Source of the DNA: Candidatus Minthosoma caballi
GTDB taxonomy: Bacteria > Bacteroidota > Bacteroidia > Bacteroidales > Bacteroidaceae
Direction: 5' to 3'
Assembly (NCBI GenBank): GCA_018064505.1
Contig: JAGHVC010000182.1
Coordinates: 1-35,839, forward strand
Length of the DNA: 35,839 nt
Shown one piece after another: positions 17,868 through 24,997 of the stretch (positions are counted from its first letter, which is position 1; the number at the start of each line of letters is the position of its first letter). The notes beneath the pieces were generated by a model. That model made no database searches. It had not been told where the DNA came from and worked only from the letters and a program-made list of their open reading frames with translations. Made by a program: the position numbers and the translations under genes.

Positions 17868-18977
17868 TTATTTAAGACCAAGCAGAATCATCTGGCTTGG
17901 TGGGAGTGGAGCGTCCGTACGCTTTGATTCGAATGTTTCTTCCTTACCAGCAGGAACAGGGTTGCTGATGTCCTTAGGACCTGCGAGAAGAATCTGCTGA
18001 GAAGGCATGAGAGGAGCGTTATAGTTGATTTCTATTGGCTTCCACTCCTTTGCCGGCTTAGCTGGCGCAGCAGCTGTTGTAGCAGCCTTTGCTGCTGGTT
18101 TCGCAGCGGCAGGCGTCTTTTTCTCAATCTTCTTGCGCTGAATGCCCTTAATACTCAAGCTTGCGATAGAGCCTCGTGAACATGCATCGAAGCATTGACC
18201 GCAGAGGGTGCAAGCCTCAGGGTTGATATAGGCAACATTGCCCTCAACATGGACTGCATCACTTCCGCAGACATTCTCGCACTTCTTGCAGGCAATACAT
18301 GAAACGCCACAAGCCTTCATTGCCAGAGCGCCCTTGTCCTTATTCACGCACTCCACCACGAATGCATCCTTGTTTTCGCCGCTAACTGCACGAATCTCAA
18401 TAATGCTGCGAGGGCAAGCCTTTGCGCATGCACCACAAGCCGTACACTTAGTAGCATCAACCTCAGGAAGACCTGTTGCTGGGTTCATCTTGATGGCCCC
18501 GAACTGACATGCTGCAACACAGTCACCACAGCCAAGACAGCCGTATGCACACTGAGTCTCGCCCATGCAAGTGGAGTTAGCCACCTTACAACTCTTCACT
18601 CCGTCGTAAGTCACAACTTTTGGACGGTTTTCACATGTACCGTTGCATCGCACCACTGCCAGCTTAGGAGCAGAAGCAGCAACCTCCATGCCAAGAATGC
18701 CCGCGATTTGCCCCATGCAAGCCGCACCGCCAACAGGGCAGTTAAGGCCTTCAAGAGAACCAGCATCAGCAGCTTTCACACATGCAGCAGCCATACCACC
18801 GCATCCAGGGAAGCCACATCCGCCACAGTTTGCACCAGGAAGTACCTCTGCAACCTGTCCGATTCGCGGATCTTCTTTAACTGCAAACTTCTTTGACACA
18901 ACGAAAAGCAACACTGCAAGCAATAAGCCCAGTGCAGCCAAAGAAGCAACAGCAATAAGAATTACTGAAAAATCCAT
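17868..18977 (-). CDS. rnfB: Rnf complex subunit B, polyferredoxin
   Basis: RnfB is the entry point for electrons from reduced ferredoxin. It is 369 aa. After an N-terminal membrane anchor (residues 3-28) comes the four-Cys site of the Fe-S domain (ANCGGCGFPGCGG), then ferredoxin-type motifs (CLGCGDCVAAC, CTACGACAKAC, CIACKKCENVC, CTLCGQCFDAC), so up to four further [4Fe-4S] clusters. The tail is unusual: a Lys/Pro/Ala-rich linker (about 285-310), then two near-copies of APLxPSQxILL at 321-332 and 356-366, the second at the very C terminus. The copies may be a docking or membrane-contact motif. The gap to rseC is 78 nt, and I see no internal promoter in it. Confidence 0.97.
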   Translation of the reverse strand: MDFSVILIAVASLAALGLLLAVLLFVVSKKFAVKEDPRIGQVAEVLPGANCGGCGFPGCGGMAAACVKAADAGSLEGLNCPVGGAACMGQIAGILGMEVAASAPKLAVVRCNGTCENRPKVVTYDGVKSCKVANSTCMGETQCAYGCLGCGDCVAACQFGAIKMNPATGLPEVDATKCTACGACAKACPRSIIEIRAVSGENKDAFVVECVNKDKGALAMKACGVSCIACKKCENVCGSDAVHVEGNVAYINPEACTLCGQCFDACSRGSIASLSIKGIQRKKIEKKTPAAAKPAAKAATTAAAPAKPAKEWKPIEINYNAPLMPSQQILLAGPKDISNPVPAGKEETFESKRTDAPLPPSQMILLGLK

Positions 18978-19055
18978 AAAAATGTGTTATTTAATTTGAT
19001 ATTCGTTAACAAATATGTTTAGTTAGATTTAAAGAATCATCTATTCAAATTGCTA

Positions 19056-19481
19056 TCAGGATTTTTCAATCCAAAAAGCAAATTTGCGAGCCATCTTGTC
19101 TTTGTTACAATAAAGGGCAAAGAAATAAATTGCAAGGATTGCTGCCAAGACACCAGCACTAAGCAACTCTGTCATTTTCAAAAATATCAAGGCTAACATC
19201 ATCCACACAACCATAATTGCCAAAGGAATTCCAAATGCAAGCACCACAGCTTGCTTACCCATGCTCAATGCTCCACAAACTCGAACTGTATCTCCAATGC
19301 GGTATTTCCCGTCGGCTCCTGGCTCATACACATCTATCATCTTCTCCTTACTCTCGCTTGATGAGCACATCGATCTTGCCTTGCAACCGTTGCATGCTGC
19401 ATGCTGAACAATCTTCACGATCACATGTTCGCCCACAACACTATCAACTATACCTGCATGTTCAATTTTTTCCTTCATCAA
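19056..19481 (-). CDS. rseC: RseC/MucC-family membrane protein
   Basis: This is a 141-aa membrane protein of the RseC/MucC family, usually found at the head of Bacteroidetes rnf clusters; in E. coli relatives contribute to SoxR reduction. The N-terminal part carries a CxxCx5C motif (C30, C33, C39; AACNGCKARSMC). Two hydrophobic segments follow (about 75-97 and 103-122), and the C terminus is basic. Initiation could be at either of two adjacent Met codons. Context suggests a role in assembly of, or electron transfer to and from, the Rnf complex. The family is clear but the molecular function is poorly known. Confidence 0.88.
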   Translation of the reverse strand: MMKEKIEHAGIVDSVVGEHVIVKIVQHAACNGCKARSMCSSSESKEKMIDVYEPGADGKYRIGDTVRVCGALSMGKQAVVLAFGIPLAIMVVWMMLALIFLKMTELLSAGVLAAILAIYFFALYCNKDKMARKFAFWIEKS

Positions 19482-19517
19482 CTTTATTTTGCAAAGTAAA
19501 GATTACAAAATCACATG

Positions 19518-19525
19518 CAAAAGTA
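19518..19525 (-). promoter_or_regulatory. Candidate promoter of the rseC-rnf operon
   Basis: On the minus strand TACTTTTG matches TAnnTTTG about 37 nt upstream of the rseC start. No -33 TTG is visible at the usual distance, so this is tentative. It is back to back with the rpsP promoter. Confidence 0.45.
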
Positions 19526-19593
19526 ACACTTTTTATTCACATTATATATAAATACAAAAGAAAAAACACTTCAACGACGAAAAGTTTCATGAT

Positions 19594-19628
19594 TTTCATT
19601 AAAAATGAAATAAAAAACCGTAACTTTG
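19594..19628 (+). promoter_or_regulatory. rpsP promoter with palindrome in spacer region
   Basis: TAACTTTG at 19621-19628 is a consensus -7 element. Just upstream, 19594-19610 is a perfect inverted repeat (TTTCATT, 3-nt loop, AATGAAA), where an operator or an AT-rich activating element could lie. Transcription would start near 19634. Confidence 0.65.
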
Positions 19629-19634
19629 CAGTGT

Positions 19635-19673
19635 CGTTACGAGATAACGATAGTTCAACGGCATCACGAGATG
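19635..19673 (+). other. Two small hairpins in the rpsP leader
   Basis: CGTTA/TAACG (19635-19649) forms a 5-bp stem at the predicted 5' end of the mRNA. CATC/GATG (19662-19673) forms a second, short one. Both loops contain ACGA. They may protect the 5' end or take part in control of ribosomal protein synthesis; the second stem is weak. Confidence 0.35.
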
Positions 19674-19746
19674 GTGTCATAAATCAATTATTAACCCCAA
19701 CGGACAGAGGTTGAATACCCCACTCCGTACTAAAACATTTTACAAA

Positions 19747-20277
19747 ATGGCAACAAGAATTCGTTTGCAGCGTCATGGCCGTAAGAACTATGCATTCTAC
19801 AGCATCGTAGTAGCTAACTCAGACGCAAAGCGTGATGGTCGCTTCATTGAGAAGCTCGGTACTTACAACCCTAACACTAACCCTGCAACAATTGATCTGA
19901 ACTTTGAGCGCGCACTCTACTGGGTACTCGTAGGCGCTCAGCCAACAGACACAGTTCGCAACATCCTCTCTGAGGAAGGCGTTTACCTCATGAAGCACCT
20001 CAAGGGCGGCGTGAAGAAGGGCGCATTTGACGAGGCTGCTGCTGAGTCAAAGTTTGCTGCTTGGAAGGCTGAGAAGGCTGCTAAGGCTGCTAAGGCTGAG
20101 GACAAGAAGGCTGCAGACAAGAAGGCTGACGCTGCTGCTCGTCTCGCTGCTGAGAAGAAGGTTAACGAGGCTATCGCTGCTAAGGTTGCAGAGAAGAAAG
20201 CTGCTGCCGCTGCTGCCGCAGCAGAAGCTGCTGCTGAGCCAGCTGCAGAAGCAGAAGAGACTCCAGCTGAAGCATAA
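19747..20277 (+). CDS. rpsP: 30S ribosomal protein S16
   Basis: S16 is an assembly protein of the small ribosomal subunit that binds 16S rRNA. The start at 19747 gives the canonical N terminus [14 protein letters not shown]; an in-frame ATG at 19711 would add 12 unrelated residues. The S16 core covers about residues 1-85. The protein is 176 aa, about twice the usual bacterial length, because of an Ala/Lys/Glu-rich, probably helical tail from about residue 90. Bacteroidetes S16 proteins commonly carry such tails. Codon use is strongly biased, as in pgk. It is monocistronic, with promoter and terminator close by; the rimM-trmD-rplS genes that often follow rpsP elsewhere are absent. Confidence 0.97.
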   Translation: MATRIRLQRHGRKNYAFYSIVVANSDAKRDGRFIEKLGTYNPNTNPATIDLNFERALYWVLVGAQPTDTVRNILSEEGVYLMKHLKGGVKKGAFDEAAAESKFAAWKAEKAAKAAKAEDKKAADKKADAAARLAAEKKVNEAIAAKVAEKKAAAAAAAAEAAAEPAAEAEETPAEA

Positions 20278-20312
20278 TTCAAGCAACACTGCTCAAATTT
20301 GCTTAGGAAATG

Positions 20313-20342
20313 AAGGGATGCATTTTTGCATCCCTTTTTTCA
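20313..20342 (+). terminator. rpsP terminator
   Basis: A 10-bp perfect stem (AAGGGATGCA at 20313-20322, TGCATCCCTT at 20327-20336) with a TTTT loop is followed by a T-run. Confidence 0.92.
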
Positions 20343-20344
20343 TG

Positions 20345-20430
20345 CATATTCACATTCTTCTTTCGTTCCATATTCGCATTCTCTTCCCATTTGCCATTCG
20401 TATTCTTTATTCATCTCACCATCGGTATTC
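20345..20430. repeat. Degenerate 24-25-bp tandem repeat
   Basis: Four copies of a unit starting CATATTCrYATTC end at 20357, 20381, 20405 and 20430, giving periods of 24, 24 and 25. Copies 3 and 4 are more diverged (CCATTCGTATTC, CCATCGGTATTC). Confidence 0.65.
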
Positions 20431-20439
20431 ATATCCCAT

Positions 20440-20610
20440 GCCAACTATAGCCTTGATGTCCATTAGACGCACGCCCTTCTCCCCTTTGGACTGTAGCCTT
20501 GCAGGCTCACGGAGGTGACGAGGTACAGTCTGCGAACTGCACGAGCATAAGTTTAACTTGGATTATTAACTAAGTCGAGTCCTACGGGGGGCTCTGAGTC
20601 TCCTGAGAAC
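20440..20610. other. Candidate structured RNA or remnant
   Basis: GACTGTA (20489-20495) and TACAGTC (20524-20530) form a 7-bp stem enclosing two hairpins, GCCT/AGGC (20496-20506) and TCAC/GTGA (20507-20518), a three-way-junction layout. A third hairpin, GAGTCC/GGGCTC (one wobble), is at 20577-20594. The segment is visibly richer in G+C than its flanks. On the minus strand a frame of about 50 codons runs through it and ends at 20416 with MDIKAIVGMGYEYRW, but it has no convincing upstream start. I cannot tell whether it is an RNA gene, a dispersed repeat or a decayed coding segment. Confidence 0.4.
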
Positions 20611-20619
20611 ACTGTGACG

Positions 20620-20765
20620 AAATTACAAATAAAATAAACAAAAACAAACAGGCAAATATCAAAATTACAGAATAAATAAAACAAAAGCGAACAAGAGAGG
20701 AGCAAAATTACAGAATAAATGGAATAAAAGCAAACAAAAGAGGATTAAAATTGCAGAATAGCATA
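20620..20765. repeat. 42-43-bp tandem repeat, about 3.5 copies
   Basis: Units begin at AAATTACA (20620), AAATTACAG (20662), AAATTACAG (20705) and AAATTGCAG (20748). Each continues with GAATAAAT-type and AAACAAAAG-type segments. The second and third copies are the most alike. Confidence 0.75.
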
Positions 20766-20840
20766 AAAACTTCAGTTCGCATTTAATAGGCTAAAATAGA
20801 AATATTTCTAATAATAAACAAAGGATGTGTGTATTAGTAG

Positions 20841-20991
20841 CAAAAATAGGTGTAGATGGTGTAGATGATTTCTTAGGAATGCGAAAAAAAAATAAAAAAA
20901 TACATTTTTCGAAAAAAAATTTTTTAAAGCATTTTTCTATTTATTTTTTAAAATCCATGGAAATCATCTACACCATCTACACCCCTTTTTG
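20841..20991. repeat. 151-bp inverted repeat with 9-bp repeats in its arms
   Basis: The arms at 20849-20872 and 20960-20983 are perfect inverted repeats of 24 bp. Beyond a 2-nt mismatch they continue with CAAAAA (20841-20846) and TTTTTG (20986-20991). Each arm contains two tandem copies of GTGTAGATG (or its complement). The 87-nt interior is almost pure A on the left and T on the right, so the whole element can fold into one imperfect hairpin. It resembles a miniature inverted-repeat element, but I see no clear target-site duplication. Confidence 0.85.
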
Positions 20992-21073
20992 TATGCATAG
21001 TGCTTTATTGTTTGCCTAAAAGAGAAATTTTTGATTTCGGATATGCAATACAAGACAACAAATCGGATAATTG

Positions 21074-22390
21074 CTATTTTTGTTTACCCCATTTTCCTAT
21101 ATGCATACCAATCTTCACTTCCATGTCGTATGCTTTGCCTAAATTAGCCTTCACATTATATCCCAAGTAGAAGGGCTGGAAAAACTTTGGATAATAACGC
21201 AAGCCTACAGTTTCATAGACAGGCACCTCATAAGTTTTTCCCACAGGCCCTGTCTTCTTAAACAAATATGTTCCAACGCTCATTGCTAATGACAATTGCT
21301 TATAGAACACCTCATGATGAGCAGCAATTGCCAAGATATGCTTGCTGTAGGTATAGCCGTGAATGCCTCTTACTTGCTCATTCACCATTTTGGCTCGAGA
21401 TGTATAGCCGGCGAATGTATATTCCAATCCTATACCCGATGCATGCACCTGATTATATCTATACATAGGCACAACATCTGTGCTCCAAACTGTGTGAAGC
21501 GCAAACTTTCCATCAAGGTATTTAGAATCGTCAGGAGTTGCCTCTTCTCTTCTATACAGCCATTCTTCATACAATGTACGGAATCCGCATGCTGCATTTA
21601 CATCAAGATAAAAATAGTCATCGAACTTTTCTCTTCGAAAACTTTGCAAACGGGCTAGCCTCTGCGAATAAGTCAAGCCTTTATCGTACTCTGGACGATT
21701 CAGGTCACATCTTGCCCTAAGCGCTAATCCGTAAGAATTAGCTCCTTTGTTGGGACGATCTGTTGCTCCATTAGAAAAATGCTTATATTCAAACGCCGCC
21801 CCAATTTCTATTTCAGGTGCAATCCTGTAGCTAGCAAACAAATCGCATCCAAAATACACAGACAGATGCTGTCCAATCAAGTCATCATCTATGTTATTAT
21901 TTTTCTCGTAAGTTCTTGAACTTAAAGACAAGCCGTTGCACAATCCATAGCCAAAAGCCCATTTTCTGTTGCGATACACATCACGGCGGAAGCCAATGTA
22001 AGCAGCCCACACCATTCCTACTGTCGAATAGTATGGAGCATCTCCTGTACGAAGCCTTGTGTGTGAAAAATCAGAAAGAAGCAAACCTGCCTCAAGCGTT
22101 GGAAATCCAAACACTCTGTCGTATATATTGATTGCGGTATCAGCTGGATTTGCCTGGCCATTAAAGAATATATTGTAATTACTCCCCCAGCCTCTCTTTA
22201 CGAGTTTCTCGCCTCTAACCTTAATATTCAAAAGATGATTTATAGCACCAGAACCACCTACAGAGAAAATATGACGAGGAGGAGGCGCTAAAGTGTCATT
22301 ACACGAAAAGGCAATGGTATCTTCTGCTCTTGCCAGAACAGAAAACACCATTGCTATGCTTAACAAAAATAGTCTAACGCGTATAATCAT
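21074..22390 (-). CDS. Outer-membrane protein, PagL-like acyloxyacyl hydrolase family
   Basis: This is a 438-aa exported protein whose signal peptide ends near ARAE. It is rich in alternating beta-strand patterns and aromatic residues, as in outer-membrane barrels. EYKHFSNGATDRPNKGANSYG (202-221 core) resembles the HxSN...PNxGxN active-site region of PagL-type lipid A 3-O-deacylases, with His204 and Ser206. As I recall, Pseudomonas PagL uses a Glu 12 residues after that Ser; here the position is Asn218, so activity is uncertain. The protein is over twice PagL length, and the C-terminal half adds about 200 residues of similar strand-rich sequence. It lies 9 nt after manC on the same transcript, consistent with an envelope role. 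Confidence 0.65.
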   Translation of the reverse strand: MIIRVRLFLLSIAMVFSVLARAEDTIAFSCNDTLAPPPRHIFSVGGSGAINHLLNIKVRGEKLVKRGWGSNYNIFFNGQANPADTAINIYDRVFGFPTLEAGLLLSDFSHTRLRTGDAPYYSTVGMVWAAYIGFRRDVYRNRKWAFGYGLCNGLSLSSRTYEKNNNIDDDLIGQHLSVYFGCDLFASYRIAPEIEIGAAFEYKHFSNGATDRPNKGANSYGLALRARCDLNRPEYDKGLTYSQRLARLQSFRREKFDDYFYLDVNAACGFRTLYEEWLYRREEATPDDSKYLDGKFALHTVWSTDVVPMYRYNQVHASGIGLEYTFAGYTSRAKMVNEQVRGIHGYTYSKHILAIAAHHEVFYKQLSLAMSVGTYLFKKTGPVGKTYEVPVYETVGLRYYPKFFQPFYLGYNVKANLGKAYDMEVKIGMHIGKWGKQK

Positions 22391-22399
22391 CCAATATAT

Positions 22400-23488
22400 T
22401 TACTCTGCAGAGAATTCTTTTATTCTCTGTTCCTCTTCAAGCTTGCAAATGAGCAATGTATTGCCTTTTTCTGCTACTATATAGCCATCCAAGCCTTGTA
22501 CTACCACCTTGCGCTCTTCTGTAGTATGAACAACGCAATTCTTTGTTTCGTAAAGCTTTACATTCTCGCCAATCACATTGTTATTATTAGCATCGCAATT
22601 AGCAATAGTGTGAAGCGAGCCCCAAGTTCCCACATCGCTCCATCCGAAGCTAGCAGGGAAAACAAATATCTCATCTGCCTTTTCCATGACAGCATAGTCA
22701 ATGCTGATGTTATTGCACTTTGGGAACAACTCGTTAATCTTCTCCTGCTCTTTATCTGTGCCATACACAGGCATCATGCTTTCGAAGATATTTGCAATGT
22801 CTGGCTCATAAATGCGTAGTGCATTAACTATTGTATGAACATTCCAAACAAAAATTCCTGAGTTCCAGAAATATTCATTCTTCTTCACATACTCCTTAGC
22901 TGTTGCCAAATCTGGTTTTTCCTTAAAAGCATCAACACGGAAAATCTCTTTGTTCCTCAACGAAGGCTCCTGCAAGTCAGCAAGAATATATCCATAACCG
23001 GTCTCTGGGCGAGTAGGCTTCATTCCTAAAGTCACGATTGCGTCAGTTTCTGCTGTGAATGAAAGAGCAGATGTCAATACTCTCTGAAACTCAACAACAT
23101 CGGTCACAAGATGATCACTTGGAGTGATAACAAGGTTTGCATTAGGGTTCTTAGCTTTAATACGCCAGCTCACATAAGCAATGCATGGAGCCGTGTTACG
23201 GCGGCAAGGCTCAAGCAATATATTACCTTTAGGAATGTCTGGCAACTGCTCAGCAACAATATCAGCATACTTTTCAGATGTCACAACCCACACATTCTCT
23301 GGCTCCACCATTCCTTTGAAACGGTCATAAGTCATCTGAATAAATGTGCGACCAGTGCCAAACACATCAATAAACTGTTTTGGCTTCTCTGTTGTACTCA
23401 TTGGCCAAAAGCGGCTGCCGACTCCTCCTGCCATAATGACAAGATTATTGTCTTTTGTTCCCTTTGCGCTACTCATAAAATATTGCAA
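22400..23488 (-). CDS. manC: Mannose-1-phosphate guanylyltransferase
   Basis: This enzyme converts mannose-1-phosphate and GTP to GDP-mannose and pyrophosphate, feeding O-antigen, capsule and glycan synthesis in the cytoplasm. It is 362 aa, so it has only the nucleotidyltransferase and left-handed beta-helix parts, without the phosphomannose isomerase domain of longer bifunctional ManC/AlgA proteins. The signature MAGGVGSRFWPMSTTEKPKQ (19-38), EPCRRNTAPCIAY, TPSDHLV, FKEKP and WNSGIFVW are visible. The first Met (23488) or the fifth (23476, MSSAKG) could be the start. A candidate -7 element lies at 23560-23567. Confidence 0.94.
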   Translation of the reverse strand: MQYFMSSAKGTKDNNLVIMAGGVGSRFWPMSTTEKPKQFIDVFGTGRTFIQMTYDRFKGMVEPENVWVVTSEKYADIVAEQLPDIPKGNILLEPCRRNTAPCIAYVSWRIKAKNPNANLVITPSDHLVTDVVEFQRVLTSALSFTAETDAIVTLGMKPTRPETGYGYILADLQEPSLRNKEIFRVDAFKEKPDLATAKEYVKKNEYFWNSGIFVWNVHTIVNALRIYEPDIANIFESMMPVYGTDKEQEKINELFPKCNNISIDYAVMEKADEIFVFPASFGWSDVGTWGSLHTIANCDANNNNVIGENVKLYETKNCVVHTTEERKVVVQGLDGYIVAEKGNTLLICKLEEEQRIKEFSAE

Positions 23489-23559
23489 TTTTTATAAATG
23501 TATAACTAAGCTCTATTGCAAACAATGCACTTCCTTACATTATGTAATCAAAAGAATTG

Positions 23560-23567
23560 CAAATTTA
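23560..23567 (-). promoter_or_regulatory. Candidate manC promoter
   Basis: TAAATTTG on the minus strand matches TAnnTTTG about 72 nt upstream of manC. A well-spaced -33 TTG is not evident. Confidence 0.4.
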
Positions 23568-23642
23568 GCAAGTTTAAAGTAATAAATGATGCTTTTGTTC
23601 TAAAAATAGGTTGAATATACGGGCAAAACGACGAAAAAGATG

Positions 23643-23650
23643 TATTTTTG
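23643..23650 (+). promoter_or_regulatory. Promoter of the BadF-type kinase gene
   Basis: TATTTTTG fits TAnnTTTG and lies 18 nt before the ATG at 23668, so the leader would be very short. Confidence 0.5.
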
Positions 23651-23667
23651 CATAAAAATAGATAGAT

Positions 23668-24534
23668 ATGACGATTTTAATTGCAGACAGCGGATCAACA
23701 AAAACTGCGTGGAGCGTGATTGAGACATCCTCAAAAACAAACACATGCATATTCACTCAAGGAATCAATCCTTTCCAACAAACAGAAGAAGAAATAGGCG
23801 GAATTCTGCAGCACGAACTTATTCCAAACATTGTACAGCGCACATTAATAGACATAGACGCTATACACTTCTACGGAGCTGGCTGCACAAAAGAGAAAGC
23901 CCCTATTGTTGCAGCCGCATTAAGAAGAATTATTTCATCAACAGGAAGAATATTTGTAGAGAGTGACATGCTGGGAGCTGCACGAGGATTGTGCGGACAC
24001 AATCACGGCATCGTTTGCATATTAGGAACAGGAAGCAATTCATGCTATTATGACGGAAAAGACATTGCAGCAAATGTCTCTCCGTTAGGCTATATACTTG
24101 GTGATGAAGGCAGTGGCGCATATATCGGGAAACGACTGGTTGGTGATATTCTTAAAAGACAATTTCCTAAAGAAATAAGAGATGCTTTTTTCGATGAAAC
24201 TCATGAAACCGCTGCTACGATAATTCAAAAAGTCTACAGAGAACAGCTACCTAATCGTTTCCTTGCAAGCCTTAGTCCATTCTGTGCTCGTCATCGCCAG
24301 CATCCTGCAATGAATGCATTTCTCATTGATTGCTTCACTCAATTCTTCAAACGCAACATTGACTTATATCCTTCTCTTGTTTCAAAAGGAGACTTCGGCA
24401 CTGTCAACTTCATTGGCAGTATTGCTTATTTCTACAAAGACGAAATCATCGCAGCGGCAAGCGCATGTGGTTATGAGATTGGAAAGATTCTGCAATCACC
24501 GCTCGAAGGCTTGATTGATTACCATACCGCATAG
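23668..24534 (+). CDS. BadF/BadG/BcrA/BcrD-family kinase, N-acetylglucosamine kinase-like
   Basis: This is a 288-aa ASKHA-fold ATPase. Phosphate-1 motif DSGSTKTAW (7-15), central ESD (98-100), phosphate-2 motif LGTGSNSC (119-126) and GYILGDEGSGAYIGK (141-155) match Bacteroidetes proteins annotated as N-acetylglucosamine kinases. Length and a lack of Cys ligands rule out the iron-sulfur-dependent dehydratase activators in the same Pfam family. It most likely phosphorylates an amino sugar salvaged from host glycans or peptidoglycan in the cytoplasm. It is divergent from manC, with a 179-nt shared upstream region. Substrate specificity is inferred. Confidence 0.85.
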   Translation: MTILIADSGSTKTAWSVIETSSKTNTCIFTQGINPFQQTEEEIGGILQHELIPNIVQRTLIDIDAIHFYGAGCTKEKAPIVAAALRRIISSTGRIFVESDMLGAARGLCGHNHGIVCILGTGSNSCYYDGKDIAANVSPLGYILGDEGSGAYIGKRLVGDILKRQFPKEIRDAFFDETHETAATIIQKVYREQLPNRFLASLSPFCARHRQHPAMNAFLIDCFTQFFKRNIDLYPSLVSKGDFGTVNFIGSIAYFYKDEIIAAASACGYEIGKILQSPLEGLIDYHTA

Positions 24535-24579
24535 GCTACTCAATAGCAATATACAAAGCAAAACTAAGATCTCAAGCTA

Positions 24580-24621
24580 CAATTAATAAAAAACAAAAAA
24601 GCATCTCGTAATGAGATGCTT
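24580..24621 (-). terminator. Terminator of the tRNA transcript
   Basis: AAGCATCTC (24599-24607) and GAGATGCTT (24613-24621) form a perfect 9-bp stem with a 5-nt loop. On the minus strand it is followed by TTTTTTGTTTTTT, so it ends the leftward tRNA transcript. Confidence 0.85.
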
Positions 24622-24629
24622 AAATTTAG

Positions 24630-24701
24630 TAGCGCCTACGGGAATCGAACCCGTGTTCCATGCGTGAGAGGCATGTGTCCTAGCCGCTAGACGAAAGCGC
24701 C
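24630..24701 (-). tRNA. tRNA-Glu (CTC)
   Basis: This 72-nt cloverleaf reads the GAG codon. The acceptor GGCGCTT/AGGCGCT includes two G-U pairs. The D arm is GTCT/GGAC, and the anticodon stem CATGC/GCATG has loop CTCTCAC, giving anticodon CTC. The T arm is ACGGG/CCCGT with loop TTCGATT. The discriminator is A and no CCA is encoded. It lies 11 nt downstream of tRNA-Ser on the same transcript. Confidence 0.93.
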
Positions 24702-24712
24702 AGACGAAGGAG

Positions 24713-24801
24713 CGGAAGGAGGGGGATTCGAACCCCCGGTACGAGTAAATTCGTACGTCAGTTTAGCAAACTGGTGGTTTCAGCCACTCACCCATCCTTC
24801 C
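24713..24801 (-). tRNA. tRNA-Ser (GCT)
   Basis: This 89-nt class II tRNA has acceptor GGAAGGA/TCCTTCC, anticodon loop TTGCTAA (anticodon GCT, reading AGC/AGU), a long variable arm with a GTACGA/TCGTAC stem, T arm GGGGG/CCCCC with loop TTCGAAT, and discriminator G. No CCA is encoded. Confidence 0.94.
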
Positions 24802-24898
24802 GGATCCTGTGTTCTGAAATTGCAAGACTTAGAGTTTTTCTCAGCTTTTCTGCTTAACAGAAATGCTATCGATAAGTATTCCTCCGTCAATTGCGGTG

Positions 24899-24930
24899 CA
24901 AAGGTAGAGAGTTTTTTTCATTCTCGCAAA
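24899..24930 (-). promoter_or_regulatory. tRNA promoter
   Basis: On the minus strand TTTG (24930-24927), a 20-nt spacer and TACCTTTG (24906-24899) form the best full Bacteroidetes promoter in the window, about 98 nt upstream of tRNA-Ser. It overlaps the region that drives mazG in the other direction. Confidence 0.8.
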
Positions 24931-24950
24931 CTTTTACAAGGAAATTTTCT

Positions 24951-24958
24951 TACCTTTG
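24951..24958 (+). promoter_or_regulatory. mazG promoter element
   Basis: TACCTTTG lies 39 nt upstream of the mazG ATG. The -33 position has T-rich sequence but no TTG. Confidence 0.6.
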
Positions 24959-24997
24959 CGGAAAAATTAAATAAATACGACTTTTCAATAAAGAATT

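Larger units (their letters stand above)
20343..21073. other. Gene-free, repeat-rich intergenic region
   Basis: No convincing gene lies in these 731 bases. From left to right there are four degenerate 24-25-bp repeats (20345-20430), a GC-richer segment with strong local pairing (20440-20610), about 3.5 copies of a 42-43-bp A-rich repeat (20620-20765), and a 151-bp inverted repeat (20841-20991). The remaining part up to 21073 is AT-rich without visible signals. The longest open frame (20825-21019) is formed by the inverted repeat and poly-A/T and is not supported as a gene. Confidence 0.8.

Noticed and set aside
20345-20765. CRISPR array
   Set aside because: The repeats are degenerate and directly adjoining, with no unique spacers of constant length and no cas genes nearby.
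20825-21019. Possible 64-aa gene
   Set aside because: Its codons come from the inverted-repeat arms and the poly-A/T interior. It has no promoter or start context and no recognisable domain.
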